Assembly: GCF_006937785.1 (NCBI RefSeq)
Contig: NZ_SJEE01000027.1
Span: 1 to 64,000 of the forward strand
Direction: 5' to 3'
Length of the DNA: 64,000 nucleotides
Source: Pseudanabaena sp. UWO311
GTDB taxonomy: Bacteria; Cyanobacteriota; Cyanobacteriia; Pseudanabaenales; Pseudanabaenaceae
In this document: positions 28,051-38,700 of the stretch, in pieces
How positions within the stretch are numbered: the first letter of the stretch is position 1
Layout: the number at the start of each line of letters is the position of its first letter
The notes under the pieces: generated by a model
What the model was told of the DNA's origin: nothing
The model's input: only the letters and a program-made list of their open reading frames with translations
The model's database searches: none
Position numbers and translations under genes: made by a program

Positions 28051-28092
28051 AAAAAATGTAGGGGCAATTCATGAATTGCCCCTACATTTTTT
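28051..28092. terminator. Palindromic terminator between raf1 and ubiD
   Basis: AAAAAATGTAGGGGCAATTC is followed by its own near-exact complement through GAATTGCCCCTACATTTTTT; A and T runs on both sides make it bidirectional between convergent genes. Confidence 0.8.
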
Positions 28093-28117
28093 ACATTTCT
28101 TGATACATAGAACAAAT

Positions 28118-28174
28118 CAAACTCCAAAACAAAAGTGGCAGCGCTTCGCGCCGCCACTTTTGTTTTGGAGTTTG
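28118..28174 (-). terminator. GCGC-TTC-GCGC hairpin at the ubiD 3' end
   Basis: 27-base arms with one mismatch (CAAACTCCAAAACAAAAGTG ... and complement) around TTC; on the minus strand, the direction of ubiD, the loop reads GAA as in the other family members. It lies three bases beyond the ubiD stop. Confidence 0.75.
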
Positions 28175-28177
28175 AGA

Positions 28178-29695
28178 CTAGTGAATGTCATAGCCAAACA
28201 AATTAGGATCGGCTCCATCCAGCTTCAAGTCAGCCAAACCATATTCAGCCCAACGGCGCGTCACCATAGCCGACACATCAGGATCGCTCTCTAATGGATC
28301 TCCCCAATCGCGATCGGTTTCGGGATAAATTTTGGTAGTCGCATCAATGCCCATACGTCCGCCCAGCCCTTCCTTCTCACAAGCAAAATCAAGGGAATCA
28401 AAGGGATTATCGGGCAAGATAAATACATCGCGGGTAGGGTCAACCTTGGAACTGAGAGCCCAAACTACTAAACGCGGATCGCGAATATTAATCGTATGGT
28501 CAACGACGATCACAAATTTGGTATAGGTAAACTGAGGCAAAGCACTCCAAAATGCTAGGGCAGCTCGTCTAGCTTGTCCAGGGTAAGCCTTTTTGATCGA
28601 AATAATCGCGGCTTTATAGGACAGCGCTTCCATTGGTAAGAAGAAATCGGTGATTTCGGAAACCTGTTGGCGAAGGATCGGCGTATAGATACGATTTAAG
28701 GCGATCGCAATCATCGCTTCTTCCTTGGGAGGCAAGCCACTAAAGGTAGTCAGATAAATCGGATCTTTGCGGTGAGTCATGCAATGGAATCTGATCAATG
28801 GAGCTTGATCATTAATACCGCCGTAATAGCCCATATGGTCGCCAAACGGCCCATCAGTTCCTACTTCATGAGGCGTAATCGTGCCTTCTAAAACATATTC
28901 CGCACAAGCGGGAACTTCTAAGTTAAGGGTTTTACACTTAGTAAGTTGTACGCCTTCATTGCCATAGAGTCCCGCAAAAATCCATTCTGATAGATCTATA
29001 GGAATTGGAGTTGCTGCTGCCATGATCAGAACTGGATCAACACCGATCGCGATCGCAATTTCCAGTTTCTTTCCTGCCTCAGTTGCTTTGCGTAAATGTC
29101 TTGCACCACCACGTACTGACAGCCACTGCACCGTCATCGTATTTTTAGACTGCTGCTGTAAGCGATATACACCCACATTAGGAATGCCATTCTCCACATC
29201 TCTAGTGATTACTAGGGCAAGAGTCACCGCCCGACCACCATCTTTAGGATAGGGCTTGAGAATGGGAATCTGATCGAGATCGACATCATCGCCTTGCAAG
29301 ACAACTTCTTGGCAAGGCGCATTTCCAAATAGAACTTTTTGAGGACGAGACTTAACTACATCAAAGAGAATTTTGCCGAATTCGATCGCTTGAGAGATTT
29401 TTTTAGGTGGTTTTGGGCTTTGCAGCTTGCCTAATTTCATGCCAAGTACTTCTAATTCCGATTGCTCCTTCATGCCCATAGCCCAGCAGACGCGCTCCAC
29501 TGTGCCTAATAGATTTACTGCAACTGGAGTTTTGTAACCCTTGACATTCTCGAATAGCAGTGCTGGCCCCGCCGACTGTAAAAGACGATTGCTAATCTCT
29601 GCAATTTCTAATTCAGGATCGACAAGGGCTTGAACGCGATGAAGTTGTTTGCGTTCTTCGAGCAGATTGAGAAACGATCGCAGGTCACGGGTCAT
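28178..29695 (-). CDS. ubiD: UbiD-family decarboxylase (plastoquinone pathway)
   Basis: A 505-residue prenylated-FMN-dependent decarboxylase. In cyanobacteria the UbiD homologue is assigned to removing the carboxyl of 4-hydroxy-3-polyprenylbenzoate during plastoquinone synthesis. The ATG giving MTRDLRSFLNLLEERKQLHR is the usual start; the frame is open eight codons upstream. Family segments: PALLFENVKGYKTPVAVNLL, NVGVYRLQQQSKNTMTVQWL, GGARHLRKA, EVGTDGPFGDHMGYY with catalytic Glu/Asp nearby and TRDVFILPDNPFDSLDFA. The UbiX flavin prenyltransferase gene is not in view. Confidence 0.9.
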   Translation of the reverse strand: MTRDLRSFLNLLEERKQLHRVQALVDPELEIAEISNRLLQSAGPALLFENVKGYKTPVAVNLLGTVERVCWAMGMKEQSELEVLGMKLGKLQSPKPPKKISQAIEFGKILFDVVKSRPQKVLFGNAPCQEVVLQGDDVDLDQIPILKPYPKDGGRAVTLALVITRDVENGIPNVGVYRLQQQSKNTMTVQWLSVRGGARHLRKATEAGKKLEIAIAIGVDPVLIMAAATPIPIDLSEWIFAGLYGNEGVQLTKCKTLNLEVPACAEYVLEGTITPHEVGTDGPFGDHMGYYGGINDQAPLIRFHCMTHRKDPIYLTTFSGLPPKEEAMIAIALNRIYTPILRQQVSEITDFFLPMEALSYKAAIISIKKAYPGQARRAALAFWSALPQFTYTKFVIVVDHTINIRDPRLVVWALSSKVDPTRDVFILPDNPFDSLDFACEKEGLGGRMGIDATTKIYPETDRDWGDPLESDPDVSAMVTRRWAEYGLADLKLDGADPNLFGYDIH

Positions 29696-29768
29696 AGGAA
29701 TTTGGTGGTGCTTTGGCAATTAGTCAGTAGCTTATTGTAACTAAATGTTACGCCTCCAAATCCAAAAA

Positions 29769-29805
29769 AAGAGGAAAGGCAGCGCGAAGCGCCGCCTTTC
29801 CTCTT
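29769..29805 (-). terminator. GCGC-GAA-GCGC hairpin overlapping a stop codon
   Basis: 17-base arms with one mismatch (AAGAGGAAAGGCAGCGC / GCGCCGCCTTTCCTCTT) around GAA. The right arm covers the first two bases of the TPR gene's stop codon complement, and AAAAAAA beyond it gives a T run on the minus strand. Confidence 0.75.
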
Positions 29806-30127
29806 ATAGCCCTATAGTTTTGGCGTATTCACAGTCAGCATTTGCCCCTTCAGCATCACCAAGTTTTGCCTTGGCTAAGCCCCGATTAAAATAGGCTGGT
29901 GCAGCATCAGGCGCAAGTTCGATCACCTTGTTATAATCCTCGATCGCACCAGCATAGTCTTCGATCTCAGAGCGATCGTAGGCGCGATTGTAGTATGCCT
30001 CAGCATAGTTGGGATCGATCGCGATCGCGGCGGTATAGTCGGCGATCGCACCCGCAAAATCTTCATTCTCGGCACGTTCCATACCACGATCATTGTAGGC
30101 TTCTGCGGAGTCAAGTTTGTCCGTCAT
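29804..30127 (-). CDS. Small TPR protein
   Basis: A 107-residue soluble protein made almost wholly of three tetratricopeptide repeats (AYNDRGMERAENEDFAGAI, AYYNRAYDRSEIEDYAGAI, AYFNRGLAKAKLGDAEGAN). It is strongly acidic and has no signal peptide. It presumably acts as an adaptor in the cytoplasm. It is divergent from ictB with a 107-base gap that must hold both promoters. Confidence 0.85.
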   Translation of the reverse strand: MTDKLDSAEAYNDRGMERAENEDFAGAIADYTAAIAIDPNYAEAYYNRAYDRSEIEDYAGAIEDYNKVIELAPDAAPAYFNRGLAKAKLGDAEGANADCEYAKTIGL

Positions 30128-30234
30128 TGCTTTAAAAAATAATTACTGCCTGTGCTTTTCTTCTAAGATACAAGGTGTAAGGTCGCTTAGACCTAATATT
30201 TTTGCGCTGTCCATAACCAGTTAATTCTCCCCGT

Positions 30235-31578
30235 ATGAATTCCAAGCTCAAACTACCATTTCTCCATGTCTACAATAAATTTTTGCAGTTAATTAGCCCA
30301 TTACAGGCATGGCGTGATGGTAGCCGATTATTAGGTGCGAAATTTTTGGGCGGTTTGTTAGTGATTCTCATCGCCACGTTGCCTTTTCTAGAAAATGCTC
30401 AAACTGGGGTAATTGGGGCGGCAGTAGCGCTCGCATGGTTGATGATGTGGCTTAGCGATCGGCGTGATGTCGAGGATCAATCAGTACCAATTTGGACACC
30501 GATTCATATACCTTTGATTAGCTATTGGGCGATCGCACTTATTGCCACATTAATTTCACCTGTGCGCGTAGCTGCGCTTGATGGCATGGTCAAGTTGACC
30601 ATTTATATGCTTGCCTTCGTATCAATGAGTCGAATGATGCGCTTAGGTTGGCGTTCTATTTTGATTGCGACTTATTTAGTCACTGCTTTGATCTCAAGTG
30701 CCTACGGGGTGCAGCAATGGTATCTTGGTGCACCCGAATTAGCGACATGGACAGATCCCACTTCAGAAGTTGCGGGTATTACCCGCGTCTATAGTTTTCT
30801 GGGTAATCCCAACTTATTTGCAGGCTTCTTGATACCAGCATTGCCGATGGGGATAATTGCTACGATTTACTGGCGTGATTGGGGCATGAAAGCTTTGGGT
30901 GCGATCGCCGCAGTTACGGGTGCGTTCTGCATTACGCAGACTCAAAGTCGGGGTGGTCTGATGGGACTGGCAGCCGAAGGTTTTATCCTAGTTTTGCTGT
31001 TAGTTTATTGGTGGGGCAAGCGTTTGCCGACTTGGACTTTGCCAGTTACTTTCGGCGGAACCGCAGGTGTGATCGCTTTAGGGACAATTCTTGTACCGAC
31101 ATTGCGTAAGCGGGTTGGCAGTATTTTTGGAACCGAAGATAGCAGTAACGCCTTTCGGGTCAACGTCTGGCAGGCAGTATTTAATATGATTAAATCCAAA
31201 CCAATTTTAGGGATTGGACCTGGGAATAAAGCTTTTAACCTAGTTTATCCGCTCTATCAGAGATCGGGCTACAGCGCTCTGGGGACTTATTCAGTGCCTT
31301 TAGAGATTACCGTTGAGACAGGAATTATCGGCGTAATTTGCTATGGTTGGCTAATTTTCACGTTCTTTCGCCAAGCATGGATTGCGCTGAATCGCTTGAG
31401 AAGCGATCGCGATGCCAATGGCTTATGGATTATCGCCGCGATCGCGACCATCGTGGGCATGATGACACATGGCTTAGTCGATACAGTTTGGTATCGACCT
31501 CAAGTTCAATTACTCTGGTGGCTAGCGATCGCAATCGTTAGCAGTTTCTATATAGCTCCAACCAAAAATGCAGAATAA
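30235..31578 (+). CDS. ictB: IctB-family membrane protein (O-antigen ligase superfamily)
   Basis: A 447-residue protein with about ten spans. The N-terminus (LPFLHVYNKFLQLISPLQAW, then SRLLGAKFLGG) and PSRVYSFLGNPN-like and QTQSRGGLMGL segments match the IctB family. IctB was named for a proposed role in bicarbonate accumulation, but its Wzy_C domain (about 235-390; RVNVWQAVFNMIKSKPILGI) points to glycan chemistry; function remains unsettled. A second superfamily member lies at 10735 and is shorter and less IctB-like. Confidence 0.85.
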   Translation: MNSKLKLPFLHVYNKFLQLISPLQAWRDGSRLLGAKFLGGLLVILIATLPFLENAQTGVIGAAVALAWLMMWLSDRRDVEDQSVPIWTPIHIPLISYWAIALIATLISPVRVAALDGMVKLTIYMLAFVSMSRMMRLGWRSILIATYLVTALISSAYGVQQWYLGAPELATWTDPTSEVAGITRVYSFLGNPNLFAGFLIPALPMGIIATIYWRDWGMKALGAIAAVTGAFCITQTQSRGGLMGLAAEGFILVLLLVYWWGKRLPTWTLPVTFGGTAGVIALGTILVPTLRKRVGSIFGTEDSSNAFRVNVWQAVFNMIKSKPILGIGPGNKAFNLVYPLYQRSGYSALGTYSVPLEITVETGIIGVICYGWLIFTFFRQAWIALNRLRSDRDANGLWIIAAIATIVGMMTHGLVDTVWYRPQVQLLWWLAIAIVSSFYIAPTKNAE

Positions 31579-31658
31579 AAAAGTGTTATTTAGAGAATGC
31601 TGAAGAAATTTTTTACCATTACTAAGTTCTTCTTGCCGAGAGGTACTGTACTTATACC

Positions 31659-31762
31659 AAATCAAGAAAAGGCGTAGCCACTTCTTGATTTCAAAAACCT
31701 TACTGGGTTTTAATATCAATTCACGAAAGTGTGACAACATTTTTTTGAATTGATATTAAAAC
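31659..31762. repeat. Pair of hairpins downstream of ictB
   Basis: The first (31659-31691) has AAATCAAGAA / TTCTTGATTT arms around AAGGCGTAGCCAC; the second (31707-31762) has 17-base perfect arms GTTTTAATATCAATTCA / complement. Together with flanking AT-rich DNA they fill the gap between ictB and the convergent helicase gene (31579-31863). Confidence 0.7.
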
Positions 31763-31863
31763 TTGATCGACGTATTTACGTCTTTTTTGTCTTCACAAAG
31801 TCAGTGTTTCAGAGCCTAGAATTTTACCAGTGCATTCTTCAACCATGCGAACTCAGCCTGTTA

Positions 31864-34107
31864 TCACCATGAAATAAGCTCAGGAAATTTACGGGCTAGT
31901 TCGGTAATCGCAGGACAGATGGCAGCATTCTCAGTACGATTTTCTAAGGTGTTCCAACTGAATGGCGCGGACTGAGCTGCCGATAGCCATAGTAGTTTTT
32001 TGGCGCGGGTCATGCCGACATAGAGCAGACGAAACTCCTCAGCTTGTTTGAGGTAACTGCATTGCTTCCAAGCTTCCTCAGCATTAGGCAGGCGATCGCT
32101 ATGGACAATCGCTCTAATCTGTGCCCGCGTTACTTCAGGCAAGCCAAAATCTCCTAAGAACTTTACAGACTCAGGAATATAAGCTTCCCCTGGACAAATG
32201 CGTTTATGCAGAAAAGGCATGAATACCACATCCCAATCTAGCCCTTTAGATTTATGCAAACTGATCAGCGTCACCTGACCACCAGTCATATAGCGCCCTT
32301 CCAGATTCTCATCTTCGACCGCTTCAAAGTTTTCTGACTCGACAATTTCTCGTAATGACTCGATTACAGTTTGCATCGAATAACTGCCCACAAGTTGCTG
32401 ATTGAGTCGATCGCCTAATTTATCTGCCGTTGCTAATAGCCCTGCCTCATCGTCATAGAGGGTAAACGCAACAAATGGAATTAAGTTATATAACGGAAGT
32501 TCGATTTTAGCGCGAAGTAAGCCGATACATTTTGCTTGAGTTTCCTGTGCGAGTTGCGATAGCACAGGATCTAACAAGGTCGGATAGAGAAACTTCTCAG
32601 GATTACTGGCGAGGGCATTAAGATCTTGCAAGGATGAAATTTTTTGGCGATCTTTGAGAACTTCCAGTGCTGATTTGAGATTGTCAGGCGAATGAGGACG
32701 CTCCATAAATTGCAAAATCGCCAACATATCCATCGGCACACGCGATCGCCGATCGCTTTGTTCGACATCGTAGATTTTAATTTCATGCTCTTTGGTTAGC
32801 CATGCTAAAGACTCAGCAACGAAGCGACCTTGATTATGCTGACGTACTAAAATCGCCATACTGAGTTTAGGATCTTGTTCATGTAATTGCTTAATGCGAT
32901 CGCCGATCATCGTAATCTCATGCTCGATATCATCGACAGTATTTGGCAGATAGATTTCTACACCCTTGCCTATTGGTTCAGGATTCGCATTTTTTTGCGG
33001 ATCATCCGCATCGACAGGAATAATTCTTTGCATCCGAAAGGGCTTCTCAATCTTGGCATATTCCGAATGATTGACCCAGTGCAACATATAGTTTGCGACT
33101 TGCATCAGGTTTCTAGTGCTGCGTCCTGCTTGGTCAAGAGTCGAGAGTTGAGAATTGATATGGCAGCGATCGCAAAATTCATTAAAAAAGCGCGGATCAG
33201 CAGGGGTAAATGTGGAGTTAATCGCTTGGTTAGGATCACCAACCCGCATCAGGTTTTTGCCCTCAAGAGGATTCTGAGCCAGAATCTCCAACAATTCTGT
33301 CTGCAATGGCGAAGAATCCTGCGCTTCATCTTCAAATACAGCAAAAATCCGCTCTTGCCAATATTTACGAACGCCTTCATGTTTCAATACGCGCAACGCC
33401 CCCAAAATCATATCGTCATAATCAATCGCTCCTTCTTGCCGTAACAATCGCTCATAGGTTTCATAAAGTCCCGCTGCGATCGCCAAAATATCGCCGCCAT
33501 CGGGTGCTTCGGCTTCCCGTAACTGCATCGCGCTTAATCCAGAGCTTTTAGCGGTAGCGATCGCTTCTCTCGCTAAGCTCGGTAATACATCAGTCCGCAA
33601 CACGGTCTGTCGCCGTAACCGCTCAGTATCTTCGCCGTCAAAATTTTTACCTTCTAGCAATAGGTCATAGAGCTTGGGATTTTCTTTTACCCAAATATTT
33701 GTAGCATTCCGAATTAATTTCTGTTTGAGAGATTCGGAAATAATCTTAGTTTCGCCTAAGCCAAATCCTGATAGCTCTCGATGGGTACTGGCAATGTTAT
33801 AAGCCAAGCTATGCAATGTGCTAACTGTAAAAGAACTTTGCGGCAAGCGCAGGTTTTTGAGATGATCTGATACTTTTTTGCGAATGTTACTTACTGCCGA
33901 TCGCGTAAAGGTGACGATGACCAATTGCTTTTGGCGATGCAGATTGAAATTGGCGATCGCGATCGCGGCGGCTACTGCCATACCTGTTGATTTGCCAGCC
34001 CCTGGCACTGCGGACACTGCCAATTCGCCACCACTCCAGTCTGCCATTGGTTGCTGTCCTTTACGGAGGATTTGGCGTAATTCATGGAGAGCTTCAGTGG
34101 TGACCAT
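31864..34107 (-). CDS. UvrD/PcrA-like superfamily 1 helicase
   Basis: A 747-residue DNA helicase. SF1 motifs appear in order: motif I VSAVPGAGKST (about 31-41), Ia VIVTFTRSAV, Ic STLHSLAY, II VFEDEAQDSSPLQ (near 262), III RVGDPNQAINSTF, IV AILVRQHNQG, V LISLHKSKGLDWDVVFMP and VI RLLYVGMTRAKKLLWL. It lacks obvious nuclease or C-terminal Cys motifs (not AddB/RecB). It is shorter and more divergent than the core UvrD/PcrA, so a specialised repair or antirecombination helicase is likely. It is divergent from the photolyase with an 87-base shared promoter region. Confidence 0.9.
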   Translation of the reverse strand: MVTTEALHELRQILRKGQQPMADWSGGELAVSAVPGAGKSTGMAVAAAIAIANFNLHRQKQLVIVTFTRSAVSNIRKKVSDHLKNLRLPQSSFTVSTLHSLAYNIASTHRELSGFGLGETKIISESLKQKLIRNATNIWVKENPKLYDLLLEGKNFDGEDTERLRRQTVLRTDVLPSLAREAIATAKSSGLSAMQLREAEAPDGGDILAIAAGLYETYERLLRQEGAIDYDDMILGALRVLKHEGVRKYWQERIFAVFEDEAQDSSPLQTELLEILAQNPLEGKNLMRVGDPNQAINSTFTPADPRFFNEFCDRCHINSQLSTLDQAGRSTRNLMQVANYMLHWVNHSEYAKIEKPFRMQRIIPVDADDPQKNANPEPIGKGVEIYLPNTVDDIEHEITMIGDRIKQLHEQDPKLSMAILVRQHNQGRFVAESLAWLTKEHEIKIYDVEQSDRRSRVPMDMLAILQFMERPHSPDNLKSALEVLKDRQKISSLQDLNALASNPEKFLYPTLLDPVLSQLAQETQAKCIGLLRAKIELPLYNLIPFVAFTLYDDEAGLLATADKLGDRLNQQLVGSYSMQTVIESLREIVESENFEAVEDENLEGRYMTGGQVTLISLHKSKGLDWDVVFMPFLHKRICPGEAYIPESVKFLGDFGLPEVTRAQIRAIVHSDRLPNAEEAWKQCSYLKQAEEFRLLYVGMTRAKKLLWLSAAQSAPFSWNTLENRTENAAICPAITELARKFPELISW

Positions 34108-34194
34108 AGCAACTTTGGCAGATGTACATCACGCATTTTATAGCAAGCTGGGAAAGGCTATAGTGTTTTTTAAGCAATCAAGCTGTGTTAAAAC

Positions 34195-35772
34195 ATGATA
34201 GAAACTGCTCGTGAATTTCTTACGCAAATCAATAATTTACCGTCTCTTGAAAACAAGTTAAAAACTAGCGATCACGCTCTATTTGTTCTGCACGATCAGC
34301 TAAATCTTGATGTATTTCCTAAGGAATTACTTGACCAAAAGCCATTATTAGTCTTTGTCGAATCCTTAAAATATGCGACAGTAATCCCACACCATAAGCA
34401 AAAATTGGTTTATATCCTTAGTGCTCAGCGCCACTTTGCGATCGCCTGTCATAACCAAGGCTTTACTGTATTGAATTTATTTACGCAAGGTTTTCATGCG
34501 GATGCGATCGCAGAGTTTTTGGAAAAATATCCCCAGATTAATCTTACTTACATGCAGCCATCAGAATGGGATACGCGAGCGCAAATGACGGCTTTAGCAG
34601 ATAAATTTGGCGATCGCGTTACCTTAATTCCCAATAACTTTTTCATTGCAGATGCGGATAAGTTCAAATCTAAAATCAAAAAAGGTTATCGCCTAGAAAA
34701 TTTCTATCGAGAACTTCGTAAGCAAACTGGCTACTTGATGGCAGATGGGAAACCCTTGGGAGGTATATGGAATTATGACAAAGAGAATCGTAAATCTCTA
34801 CCCAAAAATGTCTCTATTCCTAAGATTCCTGTAATAGAGCCAGATGTGATTACGCAAGAAGTAATCGAGTTAGTCAAAAACTACTTACCCGATAACTTTG
34901 GAAGACTAGACCAGTTTGGCTATGCGGTAACTCGCGATTGCGCCCTAGAGTTAGCTCAAGCATTCATCACAACTCGCCTCGCAAATTTTGGAGCCTATGA
35001 AGATGCAATCAAAGTTGGTGAGCCATTTTTATTCCATTCTGTATTATCGCCCTATCTTAATAATGGTTTGTTGTTGCCACAGGAAATCTGTGAAATGGCG
35101 ATCGCAGCTTTTGAACAGAAATTAGCGCCTCTAAATTCCGTTGAGGGCTTTGTTCGGCAGATTTTAGGATGGCGTGAATATATTCATGTCTATTACGAAG
35201 CCCAGATGCCCCAAGCTAGAGAAAGCAACTATTTTGAATTTACTAACGATTTACCGCAACTTTATTGGAATGCAAATACAGATTTACTCTGTCTTAAAGA
35301 TGCTGTTACCCATGTCTTAAATCATGGCTATTCGCATCATATTCAAAGACTGATGGTTCTGAGCAACTTTAGCAATCTCACAAACACAGATCCGCGTCAG
35401 CTAAATCATTGGTTTTGGCTTGCCTATATCGATGCTTACGAATGGGTTGAACTTCCTAATGTCATAGGCATGTCTACCTTTGCAGATGGTGGCATACTTG
35501 CATCAAAACCTTATATCTCAGGCGGTAGTTACATCAATAAAATGAGTAACTGCTGCTCACAATGCAAATATGATGTGAAGCAAAAGACAGGCAGCTGCGC
35601 TTGTCCATTTAATTATTTATATTGGAATTTCGTTGATCAGCATCGTGATAGCTTTGCTGAGAATGGAAGAGTGTCGCTAATGACTAATGTTTATGAAAAG
35701 AAAACTGAAGATGAAAAGCTGGCGATTAAAGAATCTTCAATTCATTTTATTGTAAATTTGGATCGTGGCTAA
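34195..35772 (+). CDS. Fe-S bacterial cryptochrome/photolyase (PhrB/CryB type)
   Basis: A 525-residue FAD flavoprotein of the photolyase-related (DPRP) class, which in Agrobacterium PhrB repairs (6-4) photoproducts and carries a [4Fe-4S] cluster. The N-terminal domain is Rossmann-like (HALFVLHDQLNLDVFPKELL); the C-terminal FAD domain has EGFVRQILGWREYIHVYY and NHGYSHHIQRLMVLSNF. The cluster cysteines CSQC plus a Cys 13 residues later (CSQCKYDVKQKTGSCAC, near 453-469) have the spacing of PhrB Cys438/441/454. The last ~490 bases are duplicated at 41631-42127. The convergent signalling gene ends 27 bases away. Confidence 0.92.
   Translation: MIETAREFLTQINNLPSLENKLKTSDHALFVLHDQLNLDVFPKELLDQKPLLVFVESLKYATVIPHHKQKLVYILSAQRHFAIACHNQGFTVLNLFTQGFHADAIAEFLEKYPQINLTYMQPSEWDTRAQMTALADKFGDRVTLIPNNFFIADADKFKSKIKKGYRLENFYRELRKQTGYLMADGKPLGGIWNYDKENRKSLPKNVSIPKIPVIEPDVITQEVIELVKNYLPDNFGRLDQFGYAVTRDCALELAQAFITTRLANFGAYEDAIKVGEPFLFHSVLSPYLNNGLLLPQEICEMAIAAFEQKLAPLNSVEGFVRQILGWREYIHVYYEAQMPQARESNYFEFTNDLPQLYWNANTDLLCLKDAVTHVLNHGYSHHIQRLMVLSNFSNLTNTDPRQLNHWFWLAYIDAYEWVELPNVIGMSTFADGGILASKPYISGGSYINKMSNCCSQCKYDVKQKTGSCACPFNYLYWNFVDQHRDSFAENGRVSLMTNVYEKKTEDEKLAIKESSIHFIVNLDRG
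35240..35736 (+). repeat. Photolyase 3' segment duplicated 6.4 kb away (copy A)
   Basis: This segment matches 41631-42127 base for base at a constant offset of 6391 with no indels. I count only a handful of mismatches to about 35708, then many in the last ~30 bases. The two copies are direct repeats around the large signalling gene. Confidence 0.9.
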
Positions 35773-35799
35773 TGAGAGTGAATCCCCAATTAGCCTGAA

Positions 35800-38700
35800 C
35801 TAAGTTGGGGAGTTGAAAATATATCGATCGCGTCCCTGTTGTTTAGCCATATACAAAGCCTCATCAGCAGTGGAGATGAGCATCTTAGGAGAGCAATCTG
35901 ATGAGGGGATGACGGAGCTAATCCCTAAACTGATCGAAACAATGTCACGTACCTCTGAACGCTCGTGAGGAATAGCTTTATCCCGTAGTGACTTTTGAAT
36001 GCGCTCGGCGATCAAGATCGCCCCCTTATGATCGGTATTAGGCAAAATGATCACAAACTCTTCACCTCCGTAACGCGCCACGAGATCAGCAGACCGACTA
36101 CTCCCCTCCTTGGCAGCTTGAGCAACTTGAATTAGACAAGCATCTCCCGCCTGATGTCCATAGCAATCGTTATAACGTTTGAAATAATCCACATCAAATA
36201 AAATTAGCGAGAGGGGCAATTGTTCACGTTTGAGACGATGCCATTCTTGATCTAACTGTTGATCGAAGTAACGACGATTAGCCACTTGCGTGAGTCCATC
36301 TAAGGTCGCTAGACGATATAGCTCTTCATTGGCAGATTGCAGTTCAGCAGTCCGTTCTGCAACCTTTTGTTCTAGAGTGCAGGTGTATTTCATCTTCTCG
36401 GCATAGAGTTGAGCGTTGGTAATTGCGATCGCAGCCTGACCACTGATTAATTGTAAGAACTCAATATGGTTACTCTTGAAGGCGGCGATCGTCACTTGAT
36501 TCTCCATGTAAACCACGCCCACTAAATTCCCTTGATTGATGAGGGGATAGCAGAGAATAGACATGGGATGCACCGATTGGATATAAGGATCTTGAGTGAA
36601 GTCTCCGATATGGGTTGCATAGTCAAGGACAACACTTTCTTGACTGCGGGTCACATAATACAAAACCGACTCTGGTAAGACCTGATTAATCGCTTGATTT
36701 GGGGAAATGTTTGCTTGCTCGCCACTAATATAAATGGCGATCGCTAAGTTCTCAGATCGTTCTACAGGCGAATCTATGGGCAATAGCAAGCAACCCGTTT
36801 GCGCTCCTGCATTTTTTAGGAGAATTCGCATTAAGGTTTGAACGAGGTCTTCGAGGACAATTTCACTAGCGATCGCTCGCGATGCTTTCATCACCGTAGC
36901 TAAATCGAGATCGGCTCCAGAATTTCTACCGTCCAGTGTATTCAAAGTATTCAAGGTAGTATGCAGGAAGCTTGAGGAGGAACTACTCACGGGCATATGT
37001 AATAACTGTGGATATTGGCTATCAAGCAGTTTGACTTTAGCGATCGCCCCCCAACGTAAATAGGCATGACGCGCTTCCATCATGTAGGTTCGTGCAATCG
37101 TTAACTTGTTCCAGTTCCGATAGAAATTAGCGGCAAGCTCGTTAGCTAAAGCTTCCTCTTGCAGGTATTGATTTTGTTTTGCTCCTGCGATAGCCAGATC
37201 GTAAAGTTCCATCGCCTGTTCTTTCTGCTCTAGTACGCGACAGATTTCTGCCTCGACTAGTTGCCATTTGTGCAAGTGATTCATCGGAGCATGATCTGCC
37301 CAAAACTTTAACTGAGATTGATTATCTTGAATGCGTTGATATTGACTTTTTAAACCAACTTCAGAATTGCCGATCGTCGCTAACAAAATCAAAGAGTCAT
37401 AAAAGTAGAAGTTAGCTTTGCAAATAATCCCCACAATCGAGGTAACGTAGGATCTGGCTTGAGTAATATCGTTGTTTGCATCAATTAACTCTTCCATTAA
37501 AAACCTTAAGAAAGCACGATGTAAATAGAAGAGAAATAATCGTAGCCAACTGTTTGCAGCTAGAGATTCGGCAATTAATTTTTCTGTTTGGGTAATTTGA
37601 GCAAAATGCTCTTCTACCTTATTGGGATTGTCTAGCAAAGCAGCTATGGCAGCCTTAATGATTTCGCAATAGTTTGCATTAGTAATCTGCTTAAGATAGT
37701 GTAACTGTTGTCCATAGGTATTAACTGTCGTTTCTATCTCTCTAAAAGCGAGTCCACTCCAGAAAGCATTAACACAATATCCATAGCCACAATAGCCTGT
37801 ATGTTCAAATTTTCCTGTTTCTAATCCAGTTTGATAACCTTCCTGAAGGATGGGCAAGGTTTCGTGAAGATGGAACTGGCGATGGTGCAGAAATAATCCA
37901 ATCGGAACCAAGGTTTCCGCACGAATATCTTTGGATTCGGGTTTAGACGCGAGATGATAGGCAAGGCGGCTAAACTTTATTGCCGAATCAATGTCTTGTA
38001 AGTTGATAATCAGAAAAACTCCATAGGCAGCATAGCTAAAAGCAGACCTAGGACTATTGCCATATTGGATCGATAAACGTACCTGAAAGGTCATCACCAA
38101 GGGATAGATTGGTGCGCTCAGAATATGGCAAGCAGGAATTGTCATAGCCGCAATCTGGGTCATGGCAAGAGCTTCAGGGTCTCGCATCGCAGGCAAGTCA
38201 CCCAAATCAGCAATTACGCGATCGCCGATTAAATTTTTGATCTGTTGAATTGCCTGTAGTCCTAATTCGGACGTAATCACTTCAGGAAATTGCACTCCCA
38301 GTTTTTGGAGAATTACTTGAGAAATGGCGATCGCCTCAGTAAATTGATTCTGAAAAGATAAAGATTGAATTTTGATAAAGTAAGCGGGTACTTGATCAAG
38401 GATGCTTTTAGCATGGTGAACGATCGTATTCAAGTACAAATCCATGCGCTCAAATTTCCTACATAGGGATGCAGTTTCGGCGGCAAGCTCATGTAACTGT
38501 AAAGTCATTGCATAATGCTCTTGCCAAGATGAACTATCCAGCAAGCCTAGTCCAACTTCGGCATATTCATAGGCGGCTTGATAAGCAGTTGCTAACTTGG
38601 CTTTGCGACTTGCCAAGAGATTGAGTTGGGCTAAGCGATCGCGTTCAGGTTGATTAGTGATTAAAGCAATACCATAATTGAGATGTTTAACTAGCGTAAA

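Noticed and set aside
10735-31578. Calling both O-antigen-ligase-like proteins IctB
   Set aside because: Only the protein at 30235 has the IctB N-terminus and length; the one at 10735 shares only the ligase-type domain.
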